Positions 51,302 to 59,607 of a stretch of DNA of 64,000 bases are shown here, in pieces. This DNA is from Paenibacillus sp. UNC499MF (GTDB lineage Bacteria > Bacillota > Bacilli > Paenibacillales > NBRC-103111), in the NCBI RefSeq assembly GCF_900107975.1, contig NZ_FNVF01000002.1:201178-265177 (forward strand), read 5' to 3'. Positions within the stretch are counted from its first letter, which is position 1. Every line of letters begins with the position of its first letter. The notes under the pieces were generated by a model. It was given only the letters and a program-made list of their open reading frames with translations. It had not been told where the DNA came from and did no database searches. Made by a program: the position numbers and the translations under genes.

Positions 51302-52401
51302 AGCATTTGGACGACAAGCTGCTGCAAGAGTTCCGCCGTTTTTACGAAAGCATTCCCGTTAAGAAAGGCGTCTATTATTTGTTCTTCACGACGGGGCTTC
51401 TACACTGGGCGGCCAAGTCGCTCGAGTTCGTTCCGGCCCCGGTTCCGGTCGTTTTAATCGGGGCTGGGCTGACCGAAGAAGAGCGGAATTGGGTCCGGCA
51501 GGAGCTCCGCCGCCCTTTTTTTCATTTCGGGGAGAAAGTGGACGAAGGGATCGTCTGGCATTACCTGACGGCCGTAAACAGGGAGAACTTCGGATGGCTG
51601 GATATCGACTGTTTCGTTTTGAACGACGAGCTGTTCGGTGAAATGGCCCGGGTACCGCGCTCGGCTTCCATGAACTGCGTGTGGTCTTACGAGTACGGGA
51701 AAAGAACGGTTCCTCCGGCGCGTTTTGATTTTCGCGTCCTTCGGACGTTCTTTCTGTTCGTTAACCGGGATGTCATGCGCGAACTGGACGACGGTAATCT
51801 ACCGTGGTCGCCTCGTCCGTTTCTTGTTGATGCGGTACGGGCCTCATCTTCTTTTAAAAGATACGATACGTTCGATGTGCTTGAAGAAGCACATAAACGT
51901 ACGCTGGCCGGTATCCTTCCGAAAAACGGCGACGGAGTGCCGGTATTTCCGGCCCAGACGATTAAGAAAGACGGATTCGTCAGCCGGCATCTGGATACCC
52001 TGGTCCTGTACCAGCTTCTGGCACATTCCATGGGCTACTCGATTCATAGCGTAAGGAATCTGGATGAAGACGAAACGGCTTTGACGGACGAAATCGTGCA
52101 TATCGGTTCCGTTTCTTATTACCGTTCTTTTGCGGATCCGGGTTATGAGGTGGTCAACGGGGAAGAACGGGCCAGGTACAATGAAATTTATGAAAGAGTT
52201 CTGCTGCTCGACCATACGATAGTCAGTCAATTCGAGCGGCGCCTGCCCAAATCTTACTCCGTATACCGCCGGATGCTGGAACGCGATATCAAGCGGTTGG
52301 GCATACCTTCCGGACAAGTGAAGGAAGAAGCCTTGCAAAAGCTCACCGCCCAGGGAATGAGCCGAAGAGCGGCCGAACGCATTTGCGGGAGCTGCCCATG
52401 A
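51298..52401 (+). CDS. Possible GT-A glycosyltransferase-like protein
   Basis: A 367-residue soluble protein I cannot assign with confidence. Seen: PVPVVLIGAGL strand, then WLDIDCFVLNDELF, where DID could be a metal-binding DxD motif, followed by FFLFVNRDVMREL and several aromatic-rich stretches. The layout suggests a nucleotide-sugar-dependent transferase. GTG start with AGGAGG upstream, overlapping the stop codon of carbamoyltransferase 3 by four bases and the next gene by four bases, so all three are translated together. Confidence 0.55.
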   Translation: MKHLDDKLLQEFRRFYESIPVKKGVYYLFFTTGLLHWAAKSLEFVPAPVPVVLIGAGLTEEERNWVRQELRRPFFHFGEKVDEGIVWHYLTAVNRENFGWLDIDCFVLNDELFGEMARVPRSASMNCVWSYEYGKRTVPPARFDFRVLRTFFLFVNRDVMRELDDGNLPWSPRPFLVDAVRASSSFKRYDTFDVLEEAHKRTLAGILPKNGDGVPVFPAQTIKKDGFVSRHLDTLVLYQLLAHSMGYSIHSVRNLDEDETALTDEIVHIGSVSYYRSFADPGYEVVNGEERARYNEIYERVLLLDHTIVSQFERRLPKSYSVYRRMLERDIKRLGIPSGQVKEEALQKLTAQGMSRRAAERICGSCP

Positions 52402-53333
52402 GACAAGCCGTACGCAAAGTCCTTGTCACCGGAGCGGGCGGGTATATCGGTTCCAGCCTTGTGCCCGAGCTGGCCAAGCGGGGCTATGAAGTGCGGGCTT
52501 TGGACAAGTATGCCCGGGGCCAGGACAGGCATTTTATTCATTCCGGCGTAACCCGGATTTTTGCGGACACGAGAACATGGAGCGGCGAAGGACTTGAAGG
52601 CATAGACGCGGTAGTCGATTTGGCCGCCGTCTCCCATGACATCCGGGGGGAAATTACGCCGCACGAAACGCTGGACATCAACCAGTTTGCGCGCTACCGC
52701 ACCGCGAAGAAGTCGAGGGAAGCGGGAGCCGTGCGGTACATTTTCATGTCCACCTGCGGCGTATACGGATTCCGGGACGATCCGGGCGGAGCGGATGAGA
52801 CGGCGGTCCCGAACCCGCTGACGACTTACGCCAGAGCGGCCTGCCGATCGGAGCGGGATATTCTTCTTCTCGGCGGGGAAGAGTTTGCCGTCAGCGTGGC
52901 GCGTCCGGCAATCCTTTACGGATACTCCCCGGCAATGAGATTCGATCTCGCCGTTAACGCGATGGTCAAGGCGGCGTGGGAGACCGGAACGGTCACTCTC
53001 CGGGGCGGGGGCGGGCAGTGGAGGCCGTTCGTCCATGTGAAGGATGCCGTGGAGGCCGTCTGCCGTCTGCTGGAAGCCCCGGCGGAGAAGGTATCCGGCC
53101 AGATATTTAACATCGGTTCCGCCGGGCAGAACATCCGGATAGGGGATCTGGCCGAGCTTGTTGCCGCCGTTCTGCCTATTCCCGTCGAGATCAGACGGGA
53201 GGGACCTGCCGATTCGAGATCCTACCGGATCAATGCGGATAAAATCAGCGGGATGCTGGGATGGAAAACATCCTATTCGCTGGAAGAAGGGATTGAAGAG
53301 CTGTACGGAAAACTAGTCCGGGGAACCGTCTGA
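52398..53333 (+). CDS. NAD-dependent epimerase/dehydratase-like protein, atypical active site
   Basis: A 311-residue extended SDR protein. Seen: nucleotide-binding VLVTGAGGYIGSSLVPEL, then DLAAVSHDI, FMSTCGVYGF and SVARPAILYG, then RPFVHVKDAVEAVCRLL, typical for sugar epimerases/dehydratases. In the catalytic YxxxK motif Tyr144 is present (TTYARAACRSE) but residue 148, normally Lys, is Ala; the downstream Glu is kept. It may lack oxidoreductase activity or use another base. It could be a heptose epimerase relative (HldD-like) repurposed. GGGAG before ATG; overlaps the preceding gene by four bases. Confidence 0.82.
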   Translation: MRQAVRKVLVTGAGGYIGSSLVPELAKRGYEVRALDKYARGQDRHFIHSGVTRIFADTRTWSGEGLEGIDAVVDLAAVSHDIRGEITPHETLDINQFARYRTAKKSREAGAVRYIFMSTCGVYGFRDDPGGADETAVPNPLTTYARAACRSERDILLLGGEEFAVSVARPAILYGYSPAMRFDLAVNAMVKAAWETGTVTLRGGGGQWRPFVHVKDAVEAVCRLLEAPAEKVSGQIFNIGSAGQNIRIGDLAELVAAVLPIPVEIRREGPADSRSYRINADKISGMLGWKTSYSLEEGIEELYGKLVRGTV

Positions 53334-53589
53334 AAAGGGGATTCGCCTCCGTTACGGGACTTTTCCCGACGCGGCAGCCCCGAAAGGGAAGTGCCGTAAC
53401 ATCGGAACCGGCACGTCGAAACCGAAACACCGAAGCCAGAACAAAAAACCACAACCAAGAAACAAAACCAAGAAACAAAACCAAGAAACAAAACCAAGAA
53501 ACAAAACCAAGAAACAAAACCAAGAAACAAAACCAAGAAACCAGAACTAATAAACCCGAACAAAAAAGCCGCCACAAACAGCCGAAACA
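53334..53589. other. Gene-free interval with 13-bp repeats
   Basis: Between the epimerase-like stop codon and the terminator at 53590 no coding sequence is supported. It contains CCAAGAAACAAAA direct repeats (separate entry) in an A-rich stretch, on the side where the convergent PhyH gene ends. Confidence 0.6.
53455..53545. repeat. 13-bp tandem repeats (CCAAGAAACAAAA)
   Basis: Six perfect direct copies of CCAAGAAACAAAA from 53455, plus one imperfect copy (CCAAGAAACCAGA) at 53533. It is A-rich on the plus strand and non-coding. Probably slippage-generated; no binding site is implied. Confidence 0.9.
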
Positions 53590-53637
53590 AAAAAAGCTTC
53601 CAAGCCCGTATCGCGCAGCGGGCGGGGAAGCTTTTTT
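53590..53637. terminator. Terminator between convergent genes
   Basis: AAAAAAGCTTCC (53590-53601) pairs with GGAAGCTTTTTT (53626-53637), with AGCCCG/CGGGC pairing inside. It works in both directions: for the epimerase-like gene and for the leftward PhyH gene. Confidence 0.9.
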
Positions 53638-53695
53638 AGATGCCGATCCGGGTAAGGCGGCCGATGAAAGATCCCGGCAGACTGTGGAATCGCCT

Positions 53696-54502
53696 TCAGC
53701 GGTCTTTTTTATACACGAGCGGGTTGAAAGGGGTATCCGCCTTCTCGCCCGGCTTTTGTCCCCCGAAGTATTGGTTAAGATGCCCGGTAGGATCGGTTCC
53801 GAAAGGGTTGACGATAGAAGCTCCGTCCTCGTAATACATCATCGTCATAGCTTCACGGGTATGCTGCGTTTCGTTGGGCGGTGCATTATGGAGCGTCCAG
53901 CCCGCATGAAAGGTCACGTCTCCCAGCCCGATTCCGCCGTAAGTCATTTCCTCCAGCCCGAGTCTGTACGCCGTTTTCAGGTTCTGCTTGGCGGTTTTTC
54001 CCCGATTATCGAGCGTATGCGACCGCGAAATAAAGTGAAGCGAACCCATGGAAGCGGTAACCTCCCGGAGAGGAATCCAGGCTGTAACGGAAAGATCCGT
54101 GTCGAGCAGCATGTAGTTGTTATCCTGGTGCATGGGCGTTGCGGCCGCTCCGGGCTGTTTGAAGAAGGCGGAATCCCGGTAAATCCGGACGCCTTCCACG
54201 CCCATCAGCTCGGCGGCGATCTTCGCAAGCCTGCGTGAAGCGGTGAATCGCCCGACGTCCGGATGGCGGAGACGTAAATTGACCGTGCCGGAATCGTCGG
54301 GACCGGATGAGGGGATCGTATTGGTCATGTAATCGCGTATGGCTTCCAGAATACGGGGCCGGTAAGCCGCGATTTCCCCAATGGTGAGAACCTGCTTCAA
54401 ATAGATATGTCCGTTGTCTCTGAAATAACGGATCTGCTCCGGTGTCAGCGTGTAGCCGGACGATAAGTCCGGCAGGATCTTGCTTGCGGATTCGGATTCC
54501 AA
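53696..54502 (-). CDS. PhyH-type Fe(II)/2-oxoglutarate oxygenase 1
   Basis: A 268-residue oxygenase of the phytanoyl-CoA hydroxylase family. Seen: N-terminal LTPEQIRYFRDNGHIYL, first iron ligands HQD (TPMHQDNNYM), distal His in FHAGWTLHNAPPNE and a following Arg region for 2-oxoglutarate. It would hydroxylate or otherwise oxidise a sugar or small molecule. Start is TTG at 54502 with AAGGAGG upstream. It runs leftward with its own promoter, divergent from carbamoyltransferase 4. The partial gene at the right edge (63855) resembles its N-terminus. Confidence 0.9.
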   Translation of the reverse strand: MESESASKILPDLSSGYTLTPEQIRYFRDNGHIYLKQVLTIGEIAAYRPRILEAIRDYMTNTIPSSGPDDSGTVNLRLRHPDVGRFTASRRLAKIAAELMGVEGVRIYRDSAFFKQPGAAATPMHQDNNYMLLDTDLSVTAWIPLREVTASMGSLHFISRSHTLDNRGKTAKQNLKTAYRLGLEEMTYGGIGLGDVTFHAGWTLHNAPPNETQHTREAMTMMYYEDGASIVNPFGTDPTGHLNQYFGGQKPGEKADTPFNPLVYKKDR

Positions 54503-54537
54503 CTGAATACCTCCTTGTGGGCGTTTGGTTTTTCACT

Positions 54538-54569
54538 ATTATAAAATCCGGTCTGTTCCGGGCCTCAGG
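54538..54569 (-). promoter_or_regulatory. Candidate promoter of oxygenase 1 with variant cluster element
   Basis: On the minus strand CCTGAG (54569-54564), exactly 20 bp, TATAAT (54543-54538). This matches the GCCGAG-20-TATACT layout at four of six element positions and the same spacing, preceded by an A-rich stretch. Weaker evidence than the precursor copies. Confidence 0.42.
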
Positions 54570-54697
54570 TTTTCTTGTCCGGTTGACGCCGTACAAACAA
54601 AACGGAAAAGATTGTCCGATTATCGAGCAAGAAGTTCAGATTGTCCGTTCCACGGCGTTGTTAGAATGGAAATAAGTTCATGTGGCGAGGTGAAAGC

Positions 54698-56656
54698 ATG
54701 CAGGACGGTTACTATCTTTCTACCTATTTTCATATCGGTCCCCTGAATTATTTGACAGGAACCTGTATCCGGCACGACCCCAATATGGCCTTGTTCCGCA
54801 AGGAGGGGTGCGATATCCGGCTGATCCGTTATTGGGAGCTGGAGAGATTTACGGGGCAGAAGCAGCACAGGCAGTCTTTCTACAGCCGTGAGCATGCCGC
54901 ACGCGTCGTCAACGAATTGCTCGGCGCGCTCGGCCTGTCCTTGGAAGACATGGCGGAAGTATGGGGAACGCCCGGTCTGGCTACGTGTTCGGACTACCAT
55001 TCCCTGGACGATTACCCGCACTTGTCCTATCACAGCATCTCCCATCTGTTCTCGGCCGTAATGGCGGACAGCGGGCTGTTCTACGAAGGGAACATACTCG
55101 GGCTGGCCGTCGACGGCATCCCGGATGACGTGGTGGACAGGGAGGCGGGGAGCAAGCCGTTTTTTGCCGGCTGTCTGGTGCGCAGGGGAAAGCCGGAGCT
55201 GTTTCCGGTCCAGTCTCCCGGCCCGCTGTGGGATTGGTCCAGCACGTATTACAACTTGAGAGAAGGCACGCTGATGGCCTTGGCCTATGCTTCCGAAAGC
55301 GCCGTAAAGCCGGTTCCTCTGGAGCTTCCGCCGGCTTACGACCGGAATTTCAACATCTGGGAGCACGATTATTTACGGCCTCTCATCGAAGCTGCGGACA
55401 AACTTTGCGAGAGGGACGCGCAGGAGGCTACGGCTTTTACGGGGTTCGATCCCCGCTTCACGGAAAGGGAGAACAAGATTTCCGCCGTGATGAAGCAGGT
55501 GCAGGCGGCGTCGATCGCCATGATGGAGCGGAATGTGGAAAGCATTCTCGACTCATACGGCGTCAAGCCGGAAGAGACCTACCTCGCTCTGGCCGGAGGG
55601 TATGCGCTCAATTGCCCGACGAACAGCCACCTCATGCGCAAGTACGGCTTTAAAGGTTTGATCGCGCCGCCCTGCGTGAACGATTCGGGCCTGTCGCTTG
55701 GAATGGGCCTTTATGCGTTTTACCGCAAAATGTCCCCGGCGCATATCCGCTTCGAGCTCGGTCACGCCTACCACGGCGCAGCTAGTTCCACGCTGGAGGA
55801 AGTCCTGCGGTCCGGAACCTTCACGGGCTGCATCGGCGAAGTGGCCCCTCTGGAAGAAGGCCGGGCGGCAGAGGACCTGTGCCATGCGCCGGTCCTCTGG
55901 TTCGACGGACCGGCGGAGATAGGGCCCCGGGCGCTCGGCGCCCGTTCGCTTCTCGGAGATCCGAGGACGCCGGCAGCGAAGGATGCGCTGAATGCCGTCA
56001 AGCAGCGGGAATGGTGGCGTCCGGTCGCGCCCGTTATCCTTGCCGGGGACGCGGGGGAGTGGTTCGAGGATGGAGGGCCGTCTCCCTACATGCTTCACAC
56101 TTTCCGCGTAAAGGCGGAGAAGCGGGAGCTGATCCCCGCCGTCATTCATCTCGACGGCACGGCAAGGGTACAGACGGTGGAAGACGCGCCCCCTACCCGG
56201 AATCTGTACAGGCTGCTCCGGGCTTTCAAGGAAGCGACCGGCGTTCCCGTCCTTTGCAATACGTCGCTGAACGGCAAAGGAGAGCCGATCATCCAGGATA
56301 TCGGGGAAGCGCTGCATTTCGCTCTGGTGAAAGGCATCGAAGTGGCGTATATCAACGGCTGGCGCGTTCGCTTGGTCAACCATGGCAGCTATCGGGCCCG
56401 GGCGGGAACCACCGCTTTTCCGAGGCAAATCGATTTCAGCCCGATGAATCCCGAAGAGAGAGAGGCTGCGATGCTTCGGCACAATCCTCACCGGATTCCG
56501 GAGGAAATCCTGAAATTTTATATGGAGCGGATCGAAAGAGGCGGGATTTCCCGGTATGACATCACCGATCCGCAGCAGGCCCGCCGGCTCATCCGGGAGG
56601 TTCAGCTGCACCGGGCGAGGCGGGGAGAAAAAGGCGTTCTGGGCCCTGAAGTCTAG
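54698..56656 (+). CDS. NodU/CmcH carbamoyltransferase 4 (long subtype)
   Basis: A 652-residue carbamoyltransferase, paralogue of number 2. Seen: QDGYYLSTYFHIGPLNYL, YHSISHLFSAVMADS, YLALAGGYALNCPTNSH, AEIGPRALGARSLL and KQREWWRPVAPVILAG, with HLDGTARVQTV and VLCNTSLNGKGEPII. Catalytic half intact. ATG 54698 is chosen because GAGGTGA precedes it; ATG 54680 has no ribosome binding site. It is divergent from oxygenase 1 and starts the last gene block of the cluster. Confidence 0.92.
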   Translation: MQDGYYLSTYFHIGPLNYLTGTCIRHDPNMALFRKEGCDIRLIRYWELERFTGQKQHRQSFYSREHAARVVNELLGALGLSLEDMAEVWGTPGLATCSDYHSLDDYPHLSYHSISHLFSAVMADSGLFYEGNILGLAVDGIPDDVVDREAGSKPFFAGCLVRRGKPELFPVQSPGPLWDWSSTYYNLREGTLMALAYASESAVKPVPLELPPAYDRNFNIWEHDYLRPLIEAADKLCERDAQEATAFTGFDPRFTERENKISAVMKQVQAASIAMMERNVESILDSYGVKPEETYLALAGGYALNCPTNSHLMRKYGFKGLIAPPCVNDSGLSLGMGLYAFYRKMSPAHIRFELGHAYHGAASSTLEEVLRSGTFTGCIGEVAPLEEGRAAEDLCHAPVLWFDGPAEIGPRALGARSLLGDPRTPAAKDALNAVKQREWWRPVAPVILAGDAGEWFEDGGPSPYMLHTFRVKAEKRELIPAVIHLDGTARVQTVEDAPPTRNLYRLLRAFKEATGVPVLCNTSLNGKGEPIIQDIGEALHFALVKGIEVAYINGWRVRLVNHGSYRARAGTTAFPRQIDFSPMNPEEREAAMLRHNPHRIPEEILKFYMERIERGGISRYDITDPQQARRLIREVQLHRARRGEKGVLGPEV

Positions 56657-56684
56657 CATTCTATTCATTCGAAGGAGGCTGTTT

Positions 56685-57476
56685 ATGACGGCGTACTCAT
56701 TAAGCGTGCAGCAGAAACAATTTTTTGCCGAGGAAGGTTATTTGGTGCTTAAAGGCGTGTATTCGCCCGAAGAAGTGGACGGATTGAAGGAGGAATACCA
56801 TAAGGCCTGGCTGGACTCGATCCAGGGCAAGAAAATCGTGCAGGATCCGCAGAAGCCTTTAACTAGCCTGTTTCCGCGTATGAAGGATTTGCACAAAGAA
56901 CATGACCTTGTGCGCGAATTCGTTTTTAAAGAGGAGGCGATAGCCGCCCTGGAACAACTGGCGGGGGAAGAGGCCCTTCTCGTATCGACAAACTATTATT
57001 TCAAGCCTCCGGGTTCGACGGGCATGCCGTTTCACCAGGATAACTACGGAATCGGCGTTCTTCCGGGCACCTGTTACGCGATATGGGCGGGCCTTGATCC
57101 GGCGGATGTGTCCAACGGCGGTATGCGGATTGTGCGGAAGACCCATACGCTGGACCTCCAGGTTCCGGAGAAAGTGTATACAACGGCCGAGGATACTTTC
57201 GGCGGCTACGTTCAGACTCTGGCCGTGCCCGAAGGGCATGAGCTTATCGAGCTCCGGACAGAGCCGGGGGATGTCGTGATTTATCACGGCAATTTGATTC
57301 ACGATTCGGCCGATAATGCGAGCGAGATTCTTTTCCGGCATTCGATTATCAGTCATTTCGCCGGGGCGGGTGCCGAGAAGACGACCCTTAATTTCAATTA
57401 TCTGATGGACAAAGAAGGCCGGCGGGTGCGCAAGCGGATGAACGCGGGCGCTAATTTGGGCAGAAAGGGGGAGTGA
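56685..57476 (+). CDS. PhyH-type Fe(II)/2-oxoglutarate oxygenase 2
   Basis: A 263-residue oxygenase. Seen: SLSVQQKQFFAEEGYLVL, iron ligands HQD in MPFHQDNYGIG and His in IYHGNLIHDSADN, then RHSIISHF. A close paralogue follows directly (57480). ATG with GAAGGAGG upstream. Likely substrates are a sugar or carbamoylated intermediate, but no specific substrate can be read. Confidence 0.92.
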   Translation: MTAYSLSVQQKQFFAEEGYLVLKGVYSPEEVDGLKEEYHKAWLDSIQGKKIVQDPQKPLTSLFPRMKDLHKEHDLVREFVFKEEAIAALEQLAGEEALLVSTNYYFKPPGSTGMPFHQDNYGIGVLPGTCYAIWAGLDPADVSNGGMRIVRKTHTLDLQVPEKVYTTAEDTFGGYVQTLAVPEGHELIELRTEPGDVVIYHGNLIHDSADNASEILFRHSIISHFAGAGAEKTTLNFNYLMDKEGRRVRKRMNAGANLGRKGE

Positions 57477-57479
57477 CCT

Positions 57480-58316
57480 GTGAGTGACAGGAAGCTTCAA
57501 GACGACAAGCTTAAAACGTTCGCAAGAGAGGGTTATCTTGTTATGGACAACGTGTATACACCGGAGGAAGTCAGCGAGTTAATCCGCCAGTTTGACGGGC
57601 ACTGGGTGCGGCTTACGGCTTCGGGGCAGATTATCCAGAACGGCAGCCGTCCGCTCGAAAGCCTGTATCCCCGTCTTCGGGATTACCACCGTAAGAATGA
57701 GAAAATTAAGCGGTTAACTCTCAAACCGCAGTTGTTCGCCTATCTGGAGCAGCTTATCGGAGAAGAAGCGCTTATTATTTCGACCAGCTACTATTTCAAA
57801 TCCCCTTCGACGAGAGGTCTCCCCCTGCACCAGGATAATTACGCGTTCGGCGTATCGCCGGGAACGACTTATGCCGCTTGGATATCGCTGGATAGTTCCG
57901 ATGAGGGCAACGGGGGCATGATTTTCGTGCCGGGCACCCACTCGCTGGACCTGCAGGTACCCGAGGGCGACACATCCGACGTCCGCCGGTATTTTTCCGA
58001 TGAAGGCCAGTGGCTGAAAGATTACGAAACGGCGGAGACCGTGAAGGTGGCCACGAAGCCGGGAGATGTTATTTTTTTCAACGGGAATATTGTTCACGGC
58101 TCTTCGGACAACTTGTCCGGACACCGCTTCCGCAGGTCGCTGCTCATTCATTTTACCGGGGCGAGCGTGGAGAAGCTTGCGCTTAATTTTAACAATCTGA
58201 TGGATAAAACGGGCGCCAGGGTGCGCAGGAGACTTAATACGGGCACGAAAATTACCGAAGGCCAGGAATCGGTGTTTTCCATTCAGGAAGCCGATTATTT
58301 TGCCGGATGGAGGTAG
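57480..58316 (+). CDS. PhyH-type Fe(II)/2-oxoglutarate oxygenase 3
   Basis: A 278-residue oxygenase, paralogue of number 2 (shared FAREGYLVMDNVYTPEEV-type start, STSYYFKSPSTRGLPLHQDNYAFG and GNIVHGSSDN). Iron ligands HQD and distal His are intact. GTG start three bases after the previous stop codon, with GGGGGAG upstream. The pair may act in sequence on the same molecule. Confidence 0.92.
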   Translation: MSDRKLQDDKLKTFAREGYLVMDNVYTPEEVSELIRQFDGHWVRLTASGQIIQNGSRPLESLYPRLRDYHRKNEKIKRLTLKPQLFAYLEQLIGEEALIISTSYYFKSPSTRGLPLHQDNYAFGVSPGTTYAAWISLDSSDEGNGGMIFVPGTHSLDLQVPEGDTSDVRRYFSDEGQWLKDYETAETVKVATKPGDVIFFNGNIVHGSSDNLSGHRFRRSLLIHFTGASVEKLALNFNNLMDKTGARVRRRLNTGTKITEGQESVFSIQEADYFAGWR

Positions 58317-59605
58317 AGAGAGGCGTGGAGAAAGCGGGTGACAGGATGCTCATTCGGATACCGCTCGAAAAGGTGGAGCAGGCCGGAGATCTGATTCAGC
58401 TCATGGAAAAAATTTATTATCTCTCCGATCGCATTACGAACGTCAGCCGGGATGAACAGGCTTTGACGATCGAGTATGACGGAGCGGACGAAGAAGAACT
58501 GGCCGGCCGGCTGGACGACTTGTGCGCGTCCTTGTCCGGCCGCCGTAAGCTTCCTTACCGGAAGCTGAGAGATAACCGCAGGGAGACAGGGGCGGGCGGA
58601 CGCGCGCAAGCGGGGACCGGAGCGTCATCCTCCCGGGAGCGGGACAGTGAAAATGCCAAGGAGGCTCGCGTTTTACTGGAACAGGCGCTTGTGAAGCTTC
58701 TGCGGAGCCGGGCCCGGGCGCACGGGGCGGCTCTCCGGAGCTATCCGGCGATGATGCCGGAATCCGTGCTGCAGAAGAGCGGATATATCCGGAATTTCCC
58801 GCAGAATGTTTATGCCGTGGGGGAATTCCGGCATCAGTTCGACGCGATGCAGGAGATCCGTTCCCGCCTACGGGACAACGCTCCGCTGCATAATCTTTTG
58901 CAGCCGAGCGGCATGTATTTGCAGCCCTGCGTCTGCTACCACGTGTACGAGGAACGGAGCGGGAAAAGAAGCGGCACCCCTGCGGGAAGCGGGAGCAGCC
59001 GGCTGGCGGCGGGAGCGGAAGGGGCGGTTTCGTCCGGCCCGGAGCTCACGCTCTACTCCGCTTACGGACTGTGCTTCAGGCACGAGCACGCCAGCCGGAT
59101 AGACGATTCCCGGCTGCGCGAGTTCGGGATGTTCGAAATCGTGTACATCGGCGGAGCGCAGGAGGTAAGGGATATGCGGCAGAAGCTGCTGGATGACACG
59201 TGGCGCCTCTTCGGGGAGCTGGGGCTGGAGGGTTACGTGGAGACGGCTTCGGACCCCTTCTTCCTGCCGGAGGACACGGACCGCCGGCTGTTCCAACTCG
59301 CTGCGGAATCGAAATTCGAGCTGCGGTTTGCACCCGGCGGAGAGAGCGCGAGCGATTATGCGGTCACGTCTTTCAACGTATGCGGCGACGTGCTGTGCAA
59401 AGCGTTCGGCATAACCGGAGAAGCGGCGGAATACGGGGACTCCGGTGAAGCGGGTGAAGACGGCGAGACCGGCCAGACAGGCAAGGGCGCCCCCCTTCAT
59501 TCGGGCTGCACGGCCTATGGAGTGGACCGCTGGGCCCGTGCCTTGGCCGAAACGTACGGCTATGAAGCCGGAAGCTGGCCGCAGCTCATCAGGGAGCAGC
59601 TGTAA
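58307..59605 (+). CDS. SerRS-like amino acid:carrier protein ligase
   Basis: A 432-residue class II aminoacyl-tRNA-synthetase-like enzyme resembling amino acid:[carrier protein] ligases, which activate an amino acid and load it on the phosphopantetheine of a carrier protein. Seen: zinc-ligand candidates Cys208/Cys210 (LQPCVCYHVYEE), Glu277 (FGMFEIVYIGG) and Cys401; motif 2-like FRHEHASRIDDSRLREFG; motif 3-like GCTAYGVDRWARAL. There is no tRNA-binding arm. An N-terminal extension of about 110 residues and Gly-rich linkers are unusual. ATG 58307 lacks a good ribosome binding site; GTG 58325 or ATG 58346 are alternatives. It stands beside a carrier protein at 60659. Confidence 0.82.
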   Translation: MEVERGVEKAGDRMLIRIPLEKVEQAGDLIQLMEKIYYLSDRITNVSRDEQALTIEYDGADEEELAGRLDDLCASLSGRRKLPYRKLRDNRRETGAGGRAQAGTGASSSRERDSENAKEARVLLEQALVKLLRSRARAHGAALRSYPAMMPESVLQKSGYIRNFPQNVYAVGEFRHQFDAMQEIRSRLRDNAPLHNLLQPSGMYLQPCVCYHVYEERSGKRSGTPAGSGSSRLAAGAEGAVSSGPELTLYSAYGLCFRHEHASRIDDSRLREFGMFEIVYIGGAQEVRDMRQKLLDDTWRLFGELGLEGYVETASDPFFLPEDTDRRLFQLAAESKFELRFAPGGESASDYAVTSFNVCGDVLCKAFGITGEAAEYGDSGEAGEDGETGQTGKGAPLHSGCTAYGVDRWARALAETYGYEAGSWPQLIREQL

Positions 59606-59607
59606 GG

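Noticed and set aside
53455-53545. Possible attachment site or origin iterons
   Set aside because: Short 13-bp A-rich direct repeats next to a terminator, with no integrase, Rep gene or DnaA-box pattern.
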